Shown here: one piece after another, positions 40,122 through 49,034 of the stretch
Numbering within the stretch: the stretch's first letter is position 1
Layout: each line of letters opens with the position of its first letter
DNA from: Saccharibacillus endophyticus
GTDB taxonomy: Bacteria; Bacillota; Bacilli; Paenibacillales; Paenibacillaceae
Assembly: GCF_013185185.1 (NCBI RefSeq)
Contig: NZ_JAAZWE010000001.1
Location: 682,001 to 746,000, forward strand
Reading direction: 5' to 3'
Length of the DNA: 64,000 nucleotides
Notes under the pieces: model-generated
Told to the model about the DNA's origin: nothing
The model's database searches: none
The model's input: the letters and a program-made list of their open reading frames with translations, nothing else
Translations under genes and position numbers: made by a program

Positions 40122-41009
40122 TTACGTGCGTCCCGTCCAGTCCGCCGGCGCAATCTCATGCCAACGACGGCGAATCTCGTCATAACGCTCCGGATCGAGA
40201 GGTCCGGCTTCGAGCAGCTTCGCGTTCTGCTGCCATCGATCGGGCTTCGTGGTGCCGACGATCGCCGTATGCACGCCCGGCGTCGACAGCGTAAAACGCA
40301 GCGCCGTGCCTACGGAGTCCGGTTCGGATTGGAAACCGTACTGGAGTTCGCGCAGGCGTTTCCAATATGCGTACGCATAATCGTCGGGATCTACCGTATC
40401 GAACAACCAAGCTGCATTGGCGATCGGGCGCTTCACGGTCACGCCCATATCCCGTTTGATTGCTTCCGGCAGCACCAGATCGATGACCTCTTGATCCGCT
40501 ACGTTCAGTGAAGTCTCCAAGCTGTCGAACGCATCCGTTTTTACCGCGTACAGCGCATCCGTCGTATCGCCGCTGTACCCGATGAAGCGAGTCTTTCCTT
40601 CTTGCTTGGCGCGCTGCAGGACCTCGATCACCTCACCCTTGCGCAGCACCTCTTCCGAGCAGCTATGCAAATGAATCATGTCGACATGGTCCACTTTAAG
40701 TCTTTTCAAGCTGCGATCGATCGTGGCGGCAAGAACAACCGGGTCCCAGTCCGAACCGTCGATTCGCGAGGCATGTCCGCACTTGGTAAATAGATAGAAG
40801 TCGTCGCGACGGTGCGAGATGGCATTCCCGATCAGCTCCTCGCTGTCTCCGTAGCACTCGGCCGTATCGATGATGTTGAGTCCTGCATCGATGGCGCCGC
40901 CCAGCAGCTTATCCACATCGGCCTGCGAAACTCCGCTTCCGATCTCCGACGCCCCGAAGCCAAGCACGCTCACATCCATTCCGGTCTTGCCGTACGTTCT
41001 TTTTTCCAT
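40122..41009 (-). CDS. Aldo/keto reductase
   Basis: 295 residues. The TIM-barrel AKR catalytic tetrad is visible: Asp and Tyr in IIDTAECYGDSEELIG, Lys in YLFTKCGH and His in MIHLHSC. The NADPH-binding end includes NIIDTAE and the C-terminal LSTPGVHTAIVGTTKPD segment. The enzyme reduces aldehydes or ketones; the closest subgroup is the YgdS/YajO-like Bacillota reductases with no known substrate. The frame opens 84 codons upstream, but GAGGAGG with a 7-base spacer before ATG 41007-41009 (MEKRTYGKTGMDVSVLGFG) is the real start. Monocistronic. Confidence 0.93.
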   Translation of the reverse strand: MEKRTYGKTGMDVSVLGFGASEIGSGVSQADVDKLLGGAIDAGLNIIDTAECYGDSEELIGNAISHRRDDFYLFTKCGHASRIDGSDWDPVVLAATIDRSLKRLKVDHVDMIHLHSCSEEVLRKGEVIEVLQRAKQEGKTRFIGYSGDTTDALYAVKTDAFDSLETSLNVADQEVIDLVLPEAIKRDMGVTVKRPIANAAWLFDTVDPDDYAYAYWKRLRELQYGFQSEPDSVGTALRFTLSTPGVHTAIVGTTKPDRWQQNAKLLEAGPLDPERYDEIRRRWHEIAPADWTGRT

Positions 41010-41167
41010 GTTGCATCCTCCTCTTCGCGGCGTTAAACTTTTGGTCCACTTTCCTTTTACCCATCCATTCGTTTTAAGAAAGCGTATTTTTGCATCAATT
41101 CGAAAAAGTATACGATTTCTTGCGCCGAATATACGATTTCTTGAATCGTTTGAGAAAGAACCCCGTC

Positions 41168-41662
41168 CTAATTTTCGAAATACTGGCTCGGATGCCCCTG
41201 AAACGGATGCGTTCGTTCTTTGTACGCGCCGTTCGTGTAAATTTCGATCGTATTCCGCCAAAAGCGCTGCGCGGGTTCATTGTTTTTGAGCTGCGTGATT
41301 TTCCAGCGTCCCCGGAACCGATCGAACAGCATCACCGCCGCGCTTCCTCCTACACCGTGCCGACGAAACTTTTGCAGCACGAAAAATTCAACCATGTAAT
41401 AGGACGGCTTTTTTCCGTTATCGTCAGTCCGTTCCACCAATGCCATCCCTGCGGGTTCGCCGTCGGCGCGGATCAAAAACGGAAATTTCCGATCTGCCTT
41501 GCTCCAAAACTCGTCCAAATCCGGATAATCGGGAAAACGTCCGTTTTCGTCCGCCGCAATATCCAGATATAACGTAAAATCATATAGGTAAAACTGAAGC
41601 AGATTCTCGATCACCGCACGACGCTGCTCCGGTACAAGTTCCAACTCCACAATCGGTTTCAT
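41168..41662 (-). CDS. GNAT family N-acetyltransferase
   Basis: 164 residues. The core acetyl-CoA motif reads YYMVEFFVLQKFRRHGVGGSAA (motif A: Q/RxxGxG/A, with RRHGVGGSA), preceded by PFLIRADGEPAGMALVERTDD. It belongs to the COG5628-like group of uncharacterised acetyltransferases. Two starts compete. ATG 41660-41662 follows AAAGGAG by 9 bases and gives MKPIVELEL; ATG 41708-41710 adds 16 residues with a weaker GGAG. The first is preferred. The substrate is unknown. It lies between the aldo/keto reductase and xerS genes, on its own. Confidence 0.85.
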   Translation of the reverse strand: MKPIVELELVPEQRRAVIENLLQFYLYDFTLYLDIAADENGRFPDYPDLDEFWSKADRKFPFLIRADGEPAGMALVERTDDNGKKPSYYMVEFFVLQKFRRHGVGGSAAVMLFDRFRGRWKITQLKNNEPAQRFWRNTIEIYTNGAYKERTHPFQGHPSQYFEN

Positions 41663-41860
41663 GCTTTTCGGCTCCTTTATCCCGTATGATCCGTAATCTT
41701 CCTTTTCCATCGTAACCGACTCCGCCTCTTTCCGGCAACTTCGCGCGCGGATATTAACGAATGACCGTCTGCCTGCTTCGATTGCGCGTATGGTACACTA
41801 AAGACACAAGTTTGTTTCGACGGTAAAACCGTTATGTTATTTGCGAAAAGAGGAACTGTC

Positions 41861-42946
41861 ATGAGCATTCAAAAAACAATCGACCGCACGCGCCTTGGCG
41901 AAAAGCTGCCGGAAATGCCGTGGTACGTTCAGCAATTTGTCGACTACAAACTGCCTGATCTGTCTCCGTCCACGCTGCTGGAGTACGTGCGGGACTACGA
42001 GTCTTTTTTCAACTGGCTGCGCGCCGAAGGTTTATCTTCCGCTACCGCCATGAAAGAGATCACGCTGGAGGAACTGGAATCGCTGCGCATGGAAAACGTG
42101 ACGAGTTACCGCCTTTATCTAACCACGCGTACAGAAGGCACCAATTCGCGGATTACAGTCACACGTAAGCTGTCGGCACTCCGATCGATGTTCCATTATC
42201 TCAGCCAAATTGCCGAAGACGAGGACTTTTACCCGCTGTTAAAACGAAACGTCATGGCCAAAATCGAGGTCAAGCGTACCAACAAACCCAAAGATACCGC
42301 CGCCAAGCTAAAAGGAAAAATCTTGGAGGAAGAAGAGCTGCTCGCGTTCATCGACTACATCCGCGAAGGCTACGCCGCCGATGTCGCAGACAACAAACAA
42401 GCCAGCTACGCCCATGCCAAAAATAAAGAACGCGACGCTTCGATCGCCAGCCTGATCCTCAACTCCGGCCTGCGCGTCTCCGAAGTCGTCAACCTGAACA
42501 TCGCCGATCTGGACATGGGCAACAAAATGCTCTACGTCATGCGTAAAGGCAACAACGACGAAACATTCAAAACCCCGGTCTATTTCCGCGACCAGGCCCG
42601 TTTCGACATGGAACGTTATCTGTCTTTGCGAGACGCCGACTACGCCGCCCCCAAACGCGAAAAAGCCCTCTTCCTCGCCGTTCCCAACGGCCAAAAAGAA
42701 GGCAAACGCATGACCAAACGCGCAATCCAGGCGATGATCATCAAATACGCCAAACGCTTCGGCAAACCGTATTTGACCGTCCATAAACTCCGCCACTCGT
42801 TCGCGACGGATTATTACCTGCAAAACGACATCTACAAAACCAAAGAACAACTGGGCCACGCCTCCACCGAAACCACCGAAATCTACGCCCACCTCACCGA
42901 CAAAACCATGTCCGAGGCTATCGAACGCCGCGGGGAGGAGACCTGA
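41861..42946 (+). CDS. xerS: Tyrosine recombinase XerS
   Basis: 361 residues. The N-terminal LPEMPWYVQQFVDYKLPDLS, then PSTLLEYVRDYESFFNWL, is the XerS pattern of Bacillota rather than XerC/D. The catalytic residues are all visible: Arg in LNSGLRVSEVVNLNI, Lys in the beta-hairpin, HxxR in VHKLRHSFATDYY, His in QLGHASTETTE and the nucleophile Tyr in EIYAHLT. XerS resolves chromosome dimers at a difSL-type site, working alone. ATG 41861-41863 follows AGAGGAAC; an earlier ATG (41834) lacks an SD. A short palindrome ACGGT-AAA-ACCGT precedes it at 41820-41832. No dif-like site was recognised with confidence. Confidence 0.9.
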   Translation: MSIQKTIDRTRLGEKLPEMPWYVQQFVDYKLPDLSPSTLLEYVRDYESFFNWLRAEGLSSATAMKEITLEELESLRMENVTSYRLYLTTRTEGTNSRITVTRKLSALRSMFHYLSQIAEDEDFYPLLKRNVMAKIEVKRTNKPKDTAAKLKGKILEEEELLAFIDYIREGYAADVADNKQASYAHAKNKERDASIASLILNSGLRVSEVVNLNIADLDMGNKMLYVMRKGNNDETFKTPVYFRDQARFDMERYLSLRDADYAAPKREKALFLAVPNGQKEGKRMTKRAIQAMIIKYAKRFGKPYLTVHKLRHSFATDYYLQNDIYKTKEQLGHASTETTEIYAHLTDKTMSEAIERRGEET

Positions 42947-43023
42947 GTTTCTTTGTTTGCTTGCCTTTGCCTATAATCGAGCAACATATTCGTTTTTAAT
43001 CTTTATTCTTTTCCTTAAACTAA

Positions 43024-43056
43024 AAAAGAGAAGCGGCGCTTGGCCACTTCTCTTTT
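43024..43056 (+). terminator. Terminator after xerS
   Basis: AAAAGAGAAG (43024-43033) pairs with CTTCTCTTTT (43047-43056) around a GC-rich inner pairing with one mismatch. Confidence 0.85.
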
Positions 43057-43067
43057 GCTGTGTCAAA

Positions 43068-43232
43068 AAGTCTTGTTCCGAACGAAGCGCTTAGCGGAGG
43101 GATAAATTCAGTGAAAGACGCCTTTGAACTCGGAAACTTCCACTAAAAATTTTAATCGGTTTTCCGAGTGAAACAGCGTCTTGAGCGAATTTCTCCCGCA
43201 GCGTCCCAGATTCTTCCCCGAACAGGACTTTC
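43068..43232. repeat. Palindromic intergenic repeat, copy 4 (reverse orientation)
   Basis: Read left to right: AGCGGAGGGATAAATTCAGT, GAAAGACGCCTTTGAACTCG, an inner stem ACTCGGAAA with TTTCCGAGT, GTGAAACAGCGTCTTGAGCG, AATTTCTCCCGC and CCCCGAACAGGACTT. The inner ACTC with GAGT replaces ACGC with GCGT of other copies, a compensated change. Between convergent genes. Confidence 0.82.
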
Positions 43233-43252
43233 CCCGACGTCATCAAAATAGA

Positions 43253-43663
43253 CTAGATGGACAACGCCGCCGTAATAATCATCGCACCGATCACATGCAG
43301 CGTCCCTGCAAACAACCCATGCGCCACATTCCCGCGTTCCGTGCCTTCGTCCAGATTAAGATCGCCCCATTTTTTCAGCACGAACTCCACCAGACTTTCC
43401 AATGCGAGCAAAATGACGAACGAAATAAACGATACGATCCAGGCGCTTACGATGCTCGAAGAGCCTTCAAGCACGTATTTCAAAATCAAGGCTTGAGCAA
43501 AAATCTTCATCACCAGACGGATCGTGACCGCCAGATTGCCTCTTCGGATTTCCTGGAAATCCTTATACTTCGTAAATAACGAGTCAATCACCATTAACAG
43601 TGTCAGCAGTACCGCTCCGGAAAGCGTCCATACCGCAAGTCTAGCCAAATCCGAAAATTCCAC
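43253..43663 (-). CDS. DUF350 family membrane protein
   Basis: 136 residues with four hydrophobic segments: LAVWTLSGAVLLTLLMVIDS, LVMKIFAQALILKYVL, VSAWIVSFISFVILLALESLVEFVL and FAGTLHVIGAMIITAAL. The size, four-helix layout and the acidic turn DLNLDEGTERGNVAHGL between helices 3 and 4 match the DUF350 family (YjfL in E. coli), which often sits next to PspA-like or YjfK/YjfJ genes. The start is GTG, 7 bases after GGAGG. Here it follows a PspA gene by 145 bases, with a terminator between, consistent with the usual association but probably a separate transcript. Function unknown. Confidence 0.87.
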   Translation of the reverse strand: MEFSDLARLAVWTLSGAVLLTLLMVIDSLFTKYKDFQEIRRGNLAVTIRLVMKIFAQALILKYVLEGSSSIVSAWIVSFISFVILLALESLVEFVLKKWGDLNLDEGTERGNVAHGLFAGTLHVIGAMIITAALSI

Positions 43664-43700
43664 TTTCCGTCCTCCTTACGCGCCGATTATGTAAAACCAT

Positions 43701-43745
43701 GAAAAAGCGAAGAGAACCGCCGCGTACATACGTTCCCCTTCGCTT
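43701..43745 (-). terminator. Terminator after pspA
   Basis: AAGCGAAG (43705-43712) and CTTCGCTT (43738-43745) with inner GAAC/GTTC pairing; on the minus strand the stem is followed by TTTTTC. Confidence 0.75.
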
Positions 43746-43808
43746 GGCTTTGTTCGCTTTTTGGCGCTTCAGCCGTTATTCTGTTTTGATTTTACTTCGT
43801 TGTGCGAC

Positions 43809-44480
43809 TTATTCGTTTTTCTCGTATTGCTTCATCAGTGCTGCCAACTCGCTGTCTACGGCGCTGTTTTTGCCAAGTTCCGCAAACTCGTCGTCAAGCG
43901 ATTTGCCTTTGGAAGACATCTCGTTGCTCGCTTCGGCTTGCGCTTCCATGTTCAGCATTTTATCTTCCATGCGCTTCAAGCCGGATGTCGCGCTGTCGGA
44001 GTTGAAGCCGGACATGGTTTTGTTGATTTCCGTTTGCGCTTTGGCCGCACTGTAACGGGCAACCAGCGTATCGCGCTTGTTTTTCATTTCGGTGAGCTGC
44101 TTGCGCATCTCTTCCAGCTTGCCGCGCAGATTGTCGGCAGCCGCTTTGTTTTGGTCGAAGCTGTTTTTATACTCGTTCATCTTCTGCTCGGCCGCATTTT
44201 TTTCTTCCAATGCGCGGCGGGCCAGATCGACGTTTTGAGCTTTTGCTGCCATGTGCGCCTGCTCGGTGCGGCGGTTGACCAGCTCTTGCTGCTCTTCGTA
44301 AAGCTGTTTGAACTTTTTCTCGATGGCGATTTGGGCAGCAACCGCTTTTTCGGCGTCGGCCAGATCTTCCTGCATGTCGCGAATGTATTGATCCGTCAGT
44401 TTAACCGGATCTTCAGCCTTCTCGATCAATGCGTACACGTTAGACAAAGTTAGATCTCGCAATCTTTTGAAAACGGACAT
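43809..44480 (-). CDS. pspA: PspA/IM30 family envelope-stress protein
   Basis: 223 residues, almost entirely alpha-helical coiled coil rich in Glu, Lys, Gln and Ala. N-terminal VFKRLRDLTLSNVYALIEKAEDP is the amphipathic helix and PF04012 entry motif, and EQQELVNRRTEQAHMAAKAQ, followed by DLARRALEEKNAAEQKMNEY, is the conserved helix 2-3 core. PspA polymers bind stressed membranes and help maintain the proton gradient. It ends in KQYEKNE, without the extra chloroplast-type tail. GGAGG precedes ATG 44478-44480 (MSVFKRL); an upstream in-frame ATG lacks an SD. The partner gene is the DUF350 protein. Confidence 0.93.
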   Translation of the reverse strand: MSVFKRLRDLTLSNVYALIEKAEDPVKLTDQYIRDMQEDLADAEKAVAAQIAIEKKFKQLYEEQQELVNRRTEQAHMAAKAQNVDLARRALEEKNAAEQKMNEYKNSFDQNKAAADNLRGKLEEMRKQLTEMKNKRDTLVARYSAAKAQTEINKTMSGFNSDSATSGLKRMEDKMLNMEAQAEASNEMSSKGKSLDDEFAELGKNSAVDSELAALMKQYEKNE

Positions 44481-44583
44481 CCCTTTTTCCTCCTCGAAAG
44501 TGCTCTTTTCTATATTGTTTTGAACCATTACCCTTCCTATTACGCGAGAGGTACAGCATCGGTTTCACAAGGTCTGTAAATTT

Positions 44584-44931
44584 TTAAAAGTTTTTTTCCG
44601 ACGCATCCAATGCTTCATCGATCAGACGGGATACAACGCTGCTCACTGAGCTAATTTGTTCGTGCGTGATACCGTCGTAGTGAATCCCCATGACTACGGT
44701 TACGGTACGTTCAAGCAAACGAGCCGCGTGCAGGGCAGAGGGCTCACTGAGCATATGTTCTTTATGTCCGGGAACGATCGTCGTGCTCACCTTATACGCA
44801 GCCTCTTCGAGGTATGCTGTTGAGACCGCGCCAATATGAGCCGCGCCGCCCGTAACCACGAGCAAAGTGTCTCTTCCGATCTCCCGACGTTCGACTCGGA
44901 TATCTTCAGGTTTAAATGGATAAGTCTCCAA
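44584..44931 (-). CDS. LpdD-like (prenylated-flavin chaperone domain) protein
   Basis: 115 residues. The core GGAAHIGAVSTAYLEE, then TTIVPGHKEHML, ALHAARLLERTVTVVMGIHY and DGITHEQISSV follows the LpdD-like domain layout (GxHIG, GHKE, and a GIHxDxxxxEEI stretch), a family linked to prenylated-FMN decarboxylases. The start is TTG, 8 bases after AGGAGG. It begins 33 bases after the pyrD stop codon and is therefore cotranscribed with pyrK-pyrD. Known members act as chaperones for gallate/UbiD-type decarboxylases; whether this one serves a flavin enzyme here is open. Confidence 0.75.
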   Translation of the reverse strand: METYPFKPEDIRVERREIGRDTLLVVTGGAAHIGAVSTAYLEEAAYKVSTTIVPGHKEHMLSEPSALHAARLLERTVTVVMGIHYDGITHEQISSVSSVVSRLIDEALDASEKNF

Positions 44932-44963
44932 GCTGCACGCCTCCTATTCGCTTAGTCAAACTC

Positions 44964-45908
44964 CTATAAAATGCCGCGAATTTCGTTCAGGCTTCGAATC
45001 CCTTCCTCAAGCATGAATCGTTCCAGGCCTTCAGCCAGATCCGCACCCGCCTGCCCATTGACGAAATTATACGTGCCGACCTGCACCGCTTCGGCTCCGG
45101 CCATAATAAATTCGATCATATCTTCCGCGCTTGAGATCCCGCCCATCCCGACGACCGGAATATTCACGCGCTGGCAGACTTGATGCACCATCCGAAGCGC
45201 AATCGGTTTAACGGCCGGACCGGACAGCCCTGCATACAAATTCTCGAATACGCTCCGACGCTTGCGCACGTCGATCTTCATGCCGGACAGCGTATTGATC
45301 AGCGATACGGCTTCTGCGCCTTCTTCTTCGCACATCCGGGCCATGTCCGCGATATCCTCGGCGTTGGGCGACAACTTCACCATGAGCGGCAGGGTCGTTG
45401 CGGCGCGAACCTCCCGGACGACTTCGCGAGCGATGCAGGTCTTGATGCCATAAGCCATTCCGCCTGCTTTGACATTGGGACAGGAAATATTCAATTCGAC
45501 CAGATCGACGGCTTTGCGTCCTTCGCTTTGGCGTTTTTGCGAATCGTCATCGATCAATCGTGCACCGTCCACGTAATCCTGTATCGTACCTCCGCCGAGG
45601 TTGACGATTCGAACGGTGTCCAACGTTTCCCAGAAGGCGCATTCTTCATCCAAGAAGGCTTGCACGCCGGGATTCTCCAATCCGACGCTGTTCAACATGC
45701 CCGAAGGCGTTTCATGGACACGGATGCCCGAATTACCGGATTTCGGGTGCAAAGTGATTCCTTTTCCCGAGACTCCGCCAAGCTTGGACAGATCGTACAA
45801 CTTTCCGTACTCTTTGCCGAAGCCGAATGTTCCCGATGCCATCACGACCGGGTTTTTGAATGTTACTTCTCCAATATGGCAAGCCGTATCCAATGTTGTC
45901 TCGATCAT
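44964..45908 (-). CDS. pyrD: Dihydroorotate dehydrogenase B, catalytic subunit
   Basis: 314 residues of the class 1B enzyme: FMN-binding barrel with [13 protein letters not shown] at the N terminus, substrate loop [46 protein letters not shown] carrying the catalytic Cys, [19 protein letters not shown] and AVQVGTYNF. It oxidises dihydroorotate to orotate in pyrimidine synthesis, passing electrons to PyrK. GGGGAGG lies 10 bases before ATG 45906-45908, whose ATG overlaps the pyrK stop codon (ATGA). The frame opens earlier in sequence overlapping pyrK, so the ATGA start is preferred. Confidence 0.96.
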   Translation of the reverse strand: MIETTLDTACHIGEVTFKNPVVMASGTFGFGKEYGKLYDLSKLGGVSGKGITLHPKSGNSGIRVHETPSGMLNSVGLENPGVQAFLDEECAFWETLDTVRIVNLGGGTIQDYVDGARLIDDDSQKRQSEGRKAVDLVELNISCPNVKAGGMAYGIKTCIAREVVREVRAATTLPLMVKLSPNAEDIADMARMCEEEGAEAVSLINTLSGMKIDVRKRRSVFENLYAGLSGPAVKPIALRMVHQVCQRVNIPVVGMGGISSAEDMIEFIMAGAEAVQVGTYNFVNGQAGADLAEGLERFMLEEGIRSLNEIRGIL

Positions 45909-46597
45909 GCGAATACAACCTCCCCTGCACGGAATACCGGGCCGTCCACGCACGCCTTTTTCCGTCCGTTCTCGCAGCCTACGCTGCATACCAGACAAGC
46001 TCCGATTCCGCAGGCCATCCGATTTTCCAGAGATACATAGACTTGCGCCCGACCGGACGACATCGCGCTTTTCATCTGGGCGGCACGCAGCATCGGTTCC
46101 GGTCCGCAGATGAAGATCGTATCGTAATCGTCGAAGTTCGCCCGGTCCAGCACGATTCCGCCGAGGTCGATCTCGACAGGATGTCCAAGCGACCGGAATT
46201 CATGTTCTTCATACACTTCGACGCTGTATCCCAGATACAGGTCGGCTTGCTCCAGATGTCTGGCCGCATAAAAAAGAGGCGCAATCCCGATGCCGCCCCC
46301 GATCAGCGCCGTACGGCCTTCTGCCGCCGGAAACCCGTTGCCGAGCGGTCCAAGCAGCGTGACATCGTCACCTGCTTGCATCCGCGAAAGCATCCGCGTT
46401 CCTTCTCCCGCCACTTTATATAGAAACTTCACGCCGCGTTCGTCCTGATCGTACACGCTTAACGGACGAGATAGCAGCGGATAGTTGTCCCAGCCCCGCA
46501 CCATAAAAAATTGTCCTTGCTTCGCTTCGAAGCGTCCTTCCGCATGCATTACGTAAATGCCTTCCGCCACGCGCCGGTTGGAAATGATTGTCGCCAT
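45905..46597 (-). CDS. pyrK: Dihydroorotate dehydrogenase B, electron transfer subunit
   Basis: 230 residues. N-terminal FAD-binding half with [20 protein letters not shown] and NAD-binding half with [12 protein letters not shown] and [12 protein letters not shown]. The C-terminal [2Fe-2S] motif is [13 protein letters not shown] plus a fourth Cys (KKACVDGP). PyrK hands electrons from PyrD to NAD+. GGGGAGGATCCT precedes ATG. PyrK and PyrD are translationally coupled and followed by an LpdD-like gene. In most Bacilli they lie inside the pyrR-to-pyrE operon; here no other pyr gene is near. Confidence 0.96.
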   Translation of the reverse strand: MATIISNRRVAEGIYVMHAEGRFEAKQGQFFMVRGWDNYPLLSRPLSVYDQDERGVKFLYKVAGEGTRMLSRMQAGDDVTLLGPLGNGFPAAEGRTALIGGGIGIAPLFYAARHLEQADLYLGYSVEVYEEHEFRSLGHPVEIDLGGIVLDRANFDDYDTIFICGPEPMLRAAQMKSAMSSGRAQVYVSLENRMACGIGACLVCSVGCENGRKKACVDGPVFRAGEVVFA

Positions 46598-46705
46598 AGG
46601 ATCCTCCCCCAGATTGCTGACTTTCGCATATCTTGTCTATGATGCCTTGCGGCATGGGGAAAAGCTATGACATGAATCACTTATCTTTTAAGCTGACTTT
46701 GGTGA

Positions 46706-46851
46706 GGGAAGCGAGAAGACTCCGAGAGAAATTCGTTCCGGTCGCGTGTTGAAATCGGGAAAAGAGATTGAATTTTATATGGAATTTTCCCGATTTCAAA
46801 GGCGAACATTTCATTCCTTCACTGAATTTCTCTCTCCATCTTCTCGCTTCC
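46706..46851. repeat. Palindromic intergenic repeat, copy 5 (divergent subtype)
   Basis: GAGAGAAATTCGTTC at the left and CACTGAATTTCTCTC at the right: the outer stem keeps pairing although GGG became GAG and CCC became CTC. The inner stem GAAATCGGGAAAA with TTTTCCCGATTTC is 13 bp and perfect. The GACGC/GCGTC element is replaced by AAAGGCGAACATTTCATTCC. It lies between pyrK and the OYE gene. Confidence 0.8.
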
Positions 46852-46942
46852 AGTTACGTTAGGCTTTCACGACACGGAAAAACACATTGTTCCTATCCGT
46901 TCATTTCTATTTCATTAATGATTTTTATTACTTCAATCACTT

Positions 46943-47977
46943 CTACTTCAACGCCCGATAGCCGCGGCGGTAGGCTTCGGGGATTTCGAGACTGCCTTGC
47001 AGTTCGCGCGAAGCGTGAACCGCCCAGTAGGGATCGCGGAGCATGCCGCGGCCGATAGCAACGAGTTCGGCGCGTCCTTCGGTTATGACCCGCTGCGCGT
47101 CTTCGAAATCGTCCAGCAAACCTACTGCGATGACGGGGACGTCGAGCGCTTCGCGAATTCGCTCTGCCAAGCTTACCTGATAACCGGGACCTGCGCCCGG
47201 GCCTCCTGCGGAACCGATTGCGCCTTCGCCGCCGGACGTGATATGGAAAATGTCAGCACCGGCATCCCGGTAACGGCGGCTGATCTCGATCGCATATTCG
47301 ACATCGTAGCCGCCGTCTACATACTCGGTGGCGGAGATTCGCATCAGCACCGGCATGTCGGCAGGTACTTCGGCGCGCACCGCTCGGGTAACCTCTTCGC
47401 CGAATAAGGCTAGATCTTGTCCATATTGATCGTCACGTTGGTTGGTCAGCGGCGAATGGAATTGATGAATCAGATAACCGTGTGCCCCATGAATCTCGAC
47501 TGTATCGAAACCTGCTTGAATCGCTCTGCGTGCCGCGTCCGCGTAAAGGCTGACCATATTCCGAGCTTCTTCGGTCGTCAGTGCTCTGGGGGTTCGATAG
47601 GTCTCGTCAAAAGCAATCGCTGAAGGCGCGACCGGGGGTGTGGCATCCTGTGCTTTTCGCCCTGCATGCCCAAGCTGGATAGCGGCTTTGGCTCCGTAAC
47701 GGTGAATGCCGTCGACGATCTTTTTCCAAGCCGGAATCATCTCGTCGCTCCAGATCCCCGTATCCCGGTTTGTGATTCGTCCGTCAGGATCGATACCGGA
47801 CATTTCGACAATGATAAACCCGGTTCCGCCCACTGCCCGGCTTATGTAATGAACCTCATGCCATTCATTCGGAATCCCGTCCTCGGCGTCTACCGAATAC
47901 TGGCACATCGGCGGCATCACGATTCGATTCGGAAGCTTCAAACCTCGATGTTCAAAAGAAGAAAACAAATCAGCCAT
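46943..47977 (-). CDS. namA: Old yellow enzyme, YqjM/NamA type
   Basis: 344 residues with the YqjM-type signature: LPNRIVMPPMCQYSVDAEDG (regulatory Cys of thermostable-type OYEs), IQLGHAGRKAQ, DTVEIHGAHGYLIHQFHSPL (substrate-binding His-His pair), and GRGMLRDPYWAVHA near the FMN. It is a flavin (FMN) NAD(P)H-dependent ene-reductase acting on electrophilic alkenes and quinones. The frame opens at 48043, but AAGGGG before ATG 47975-47977 (MADLFSSFEHRG) is preferred. Monocistronic. Confidence 0.94.
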   Translation of the reverse strand: MADLFSSFEHRGLKLPNRIVMPPMCQYSVDAEDGIPNEWHEVHYISRAVGGTGFIIVEMSGIDPDGRITNRDTGIWSDEMIPAWKKIVDGIHRYGAKAAIQLGHAGRKAQDATPPVAPSAIAFDETYRTPRALTTEEARNMVSLYADAARRAIQAGFDTVEIHGAHGYLIHQFHSPLTNQRDDQYGQDLALFGEEVTRAVRAEVPADMPVLMRISATEYVDGGYDVEYAIEISRRYRDAGADIFHITSGGEGAIGSAGGPGAGPGYQVSLAERIREALDVPVIAVGLLDDFEDAQRVITEGRAELVAIGRGMLRDPYWAVHASRELQGSLEIPEAYRRGYRALK

Positions 47978-48147
47978 TTTTATACCCCTTCCGTTTTTCA
48001 ACATTCTATCTTTACGTAACCCTAAACGCTTTTTATTATACACGCCCTAGTAGCTTCAACAAACTTAATCAGATAAGCGTAGTCTAAGACTTAACTTGGT
48101 CAAGCTCCGACTTCGTCAATGAGAGAAGTGAGTATCAGTTCCTATAT

Positions 48148-48182
48148 GAAAAACCCACCTAAGCAAGCGCTCAAGTGGGTTG
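48148..48182 (-). terminator. Terminator after the marR-type gene
   Basis: AACCCAC (48152-48158) and GTGGGTT (48175-48181), extended by partial pairing of the loop (GAGCGCTTGC); followed by TTTTTCA on the minus strand. Confidence 0.82.
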
Positions 48183-48248
48183 AAATAATAACGTGGATGA
48201 AATCAACAAACGTTCAATCGCTCAGCTTGTTACTACTCGTTCTTGCTT

Positions 48249-49013
48249 TTATTCACGCTCTTGTTCGGCATTACGATCCGGACCCGAATGCGGGGAGTCC
48301 GGGAATCCGAATCCTCGGAAGTGTCCCGGTCCGTGACCATGACCATGTCGACCACCCTTCATCCCGCCAAAGCGGAAACGCCCGCCCCCAGGACCGAATC
48401 CTCCGCGTCCTCCCGGGCCAAACGGCGGGCGCGGGCCTCCTTCGCGTTCCCAGAACTCTCTCGGATCGCGTCCGGCAAAACCTTCGCCTTCCGTTTGCTT
48501 CTCCAGCTCCGCAATCAGCCGCTGCAAATATTCGCCGAACTGCTCGCGTTCTTCCTCCGTAAAACTTTCGAATAGCTTCCCATCCTCCTGCTGGTTCTGC
48601 TCCGCCTGTTCAGCCGCTTCAGCTCCCGCTTCCGTCAACTTCACGTTCATCACGCGTCGATCCGTCTCCGAAGGCGTACGCTCGATATATCCGCCGCGCT
48701 CCAGCTTCACCAATAGCTCCCCTAATGACTGATTACGCATATTCAAAAGGAAGGTCAACTCCTTCTGCGTAATCTCCGGCTTAAGCTTAAGCAGTGCCAA
48801 TACCCGTCCTTGGCCCCGATGCGGATTCCCTCCATGCTCCCGATCCCGGCGGATATGATGGTGATATCTATGCATAAGCGCTGTAGCATGGAAAAACGTT
48901 CTCATCAGCCCGTCGTTGAACCCTTGCTCTTCTTCGCGAAATCCTTGATCTTGCTCACGACGAGGTTCATTATCCATCTTTTCATGTCCTTGATTCCCTT
49001 GATGTTCACTCAT
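48249..49013 (-). CDS. MarR-family regulator with Gly/Phe/His-rich tail
   Basis: 254 residues. Residues 45-180 are a MarR winged helix: ALLKLKPEITQKELTFLLNM, NQSLGELLVKLERGGYIERT and PSETDRRVMNVKLTEAGAEAA. The last 70 residues are a low-complexity extension of Gly, Phe, Arg, Pro and His (GPGGRGGFGPGGGRFRFGG, then RHGHGHGPGHFRG), which is not part of the family fold and looks disordered or metal-binding. GGAGGG precedes ATG 49011-49013; the frame continues upstream across the operators and is not the start. Three AAGGTACCTT-type sites lie at its promoter, so it is probably autoregulated. It may sense an unknown ligand. It has no divergent partner gene. Confidence 0.88.
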   Translation of the reverse strand: MSEHQGNQGHEKMDNEPRREQDQGFREEEQGFNDGLMRTFFHATALMHRYHHHIRRDREHGGNPHRGQGRVLALLKLKPEITQKELTFLLNMRNQSLGELLVKLERGGYIERTPSETDRRVMNVKLTEAGAEAAEQAEQNQQEDGKLFESFTEEEREQFGEYLQRLIAELEKQTEGEGFAGRDPREFWEREGGPRPPFGPGGRGGFGPGGGRFRFGGMKGGRHGHGHGPGHFRGFGFPDSPHSGPDRNAEQERE

Positions 49014-49034
49014 GAATGAGCCCTCCTTTTTATA

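Noticed and set aside
41820..41832. Palindrome before xerS as its dif site
   Set aside because: ACGGT-AAA-ACCGT is far too short for a 28-31 base dif site.
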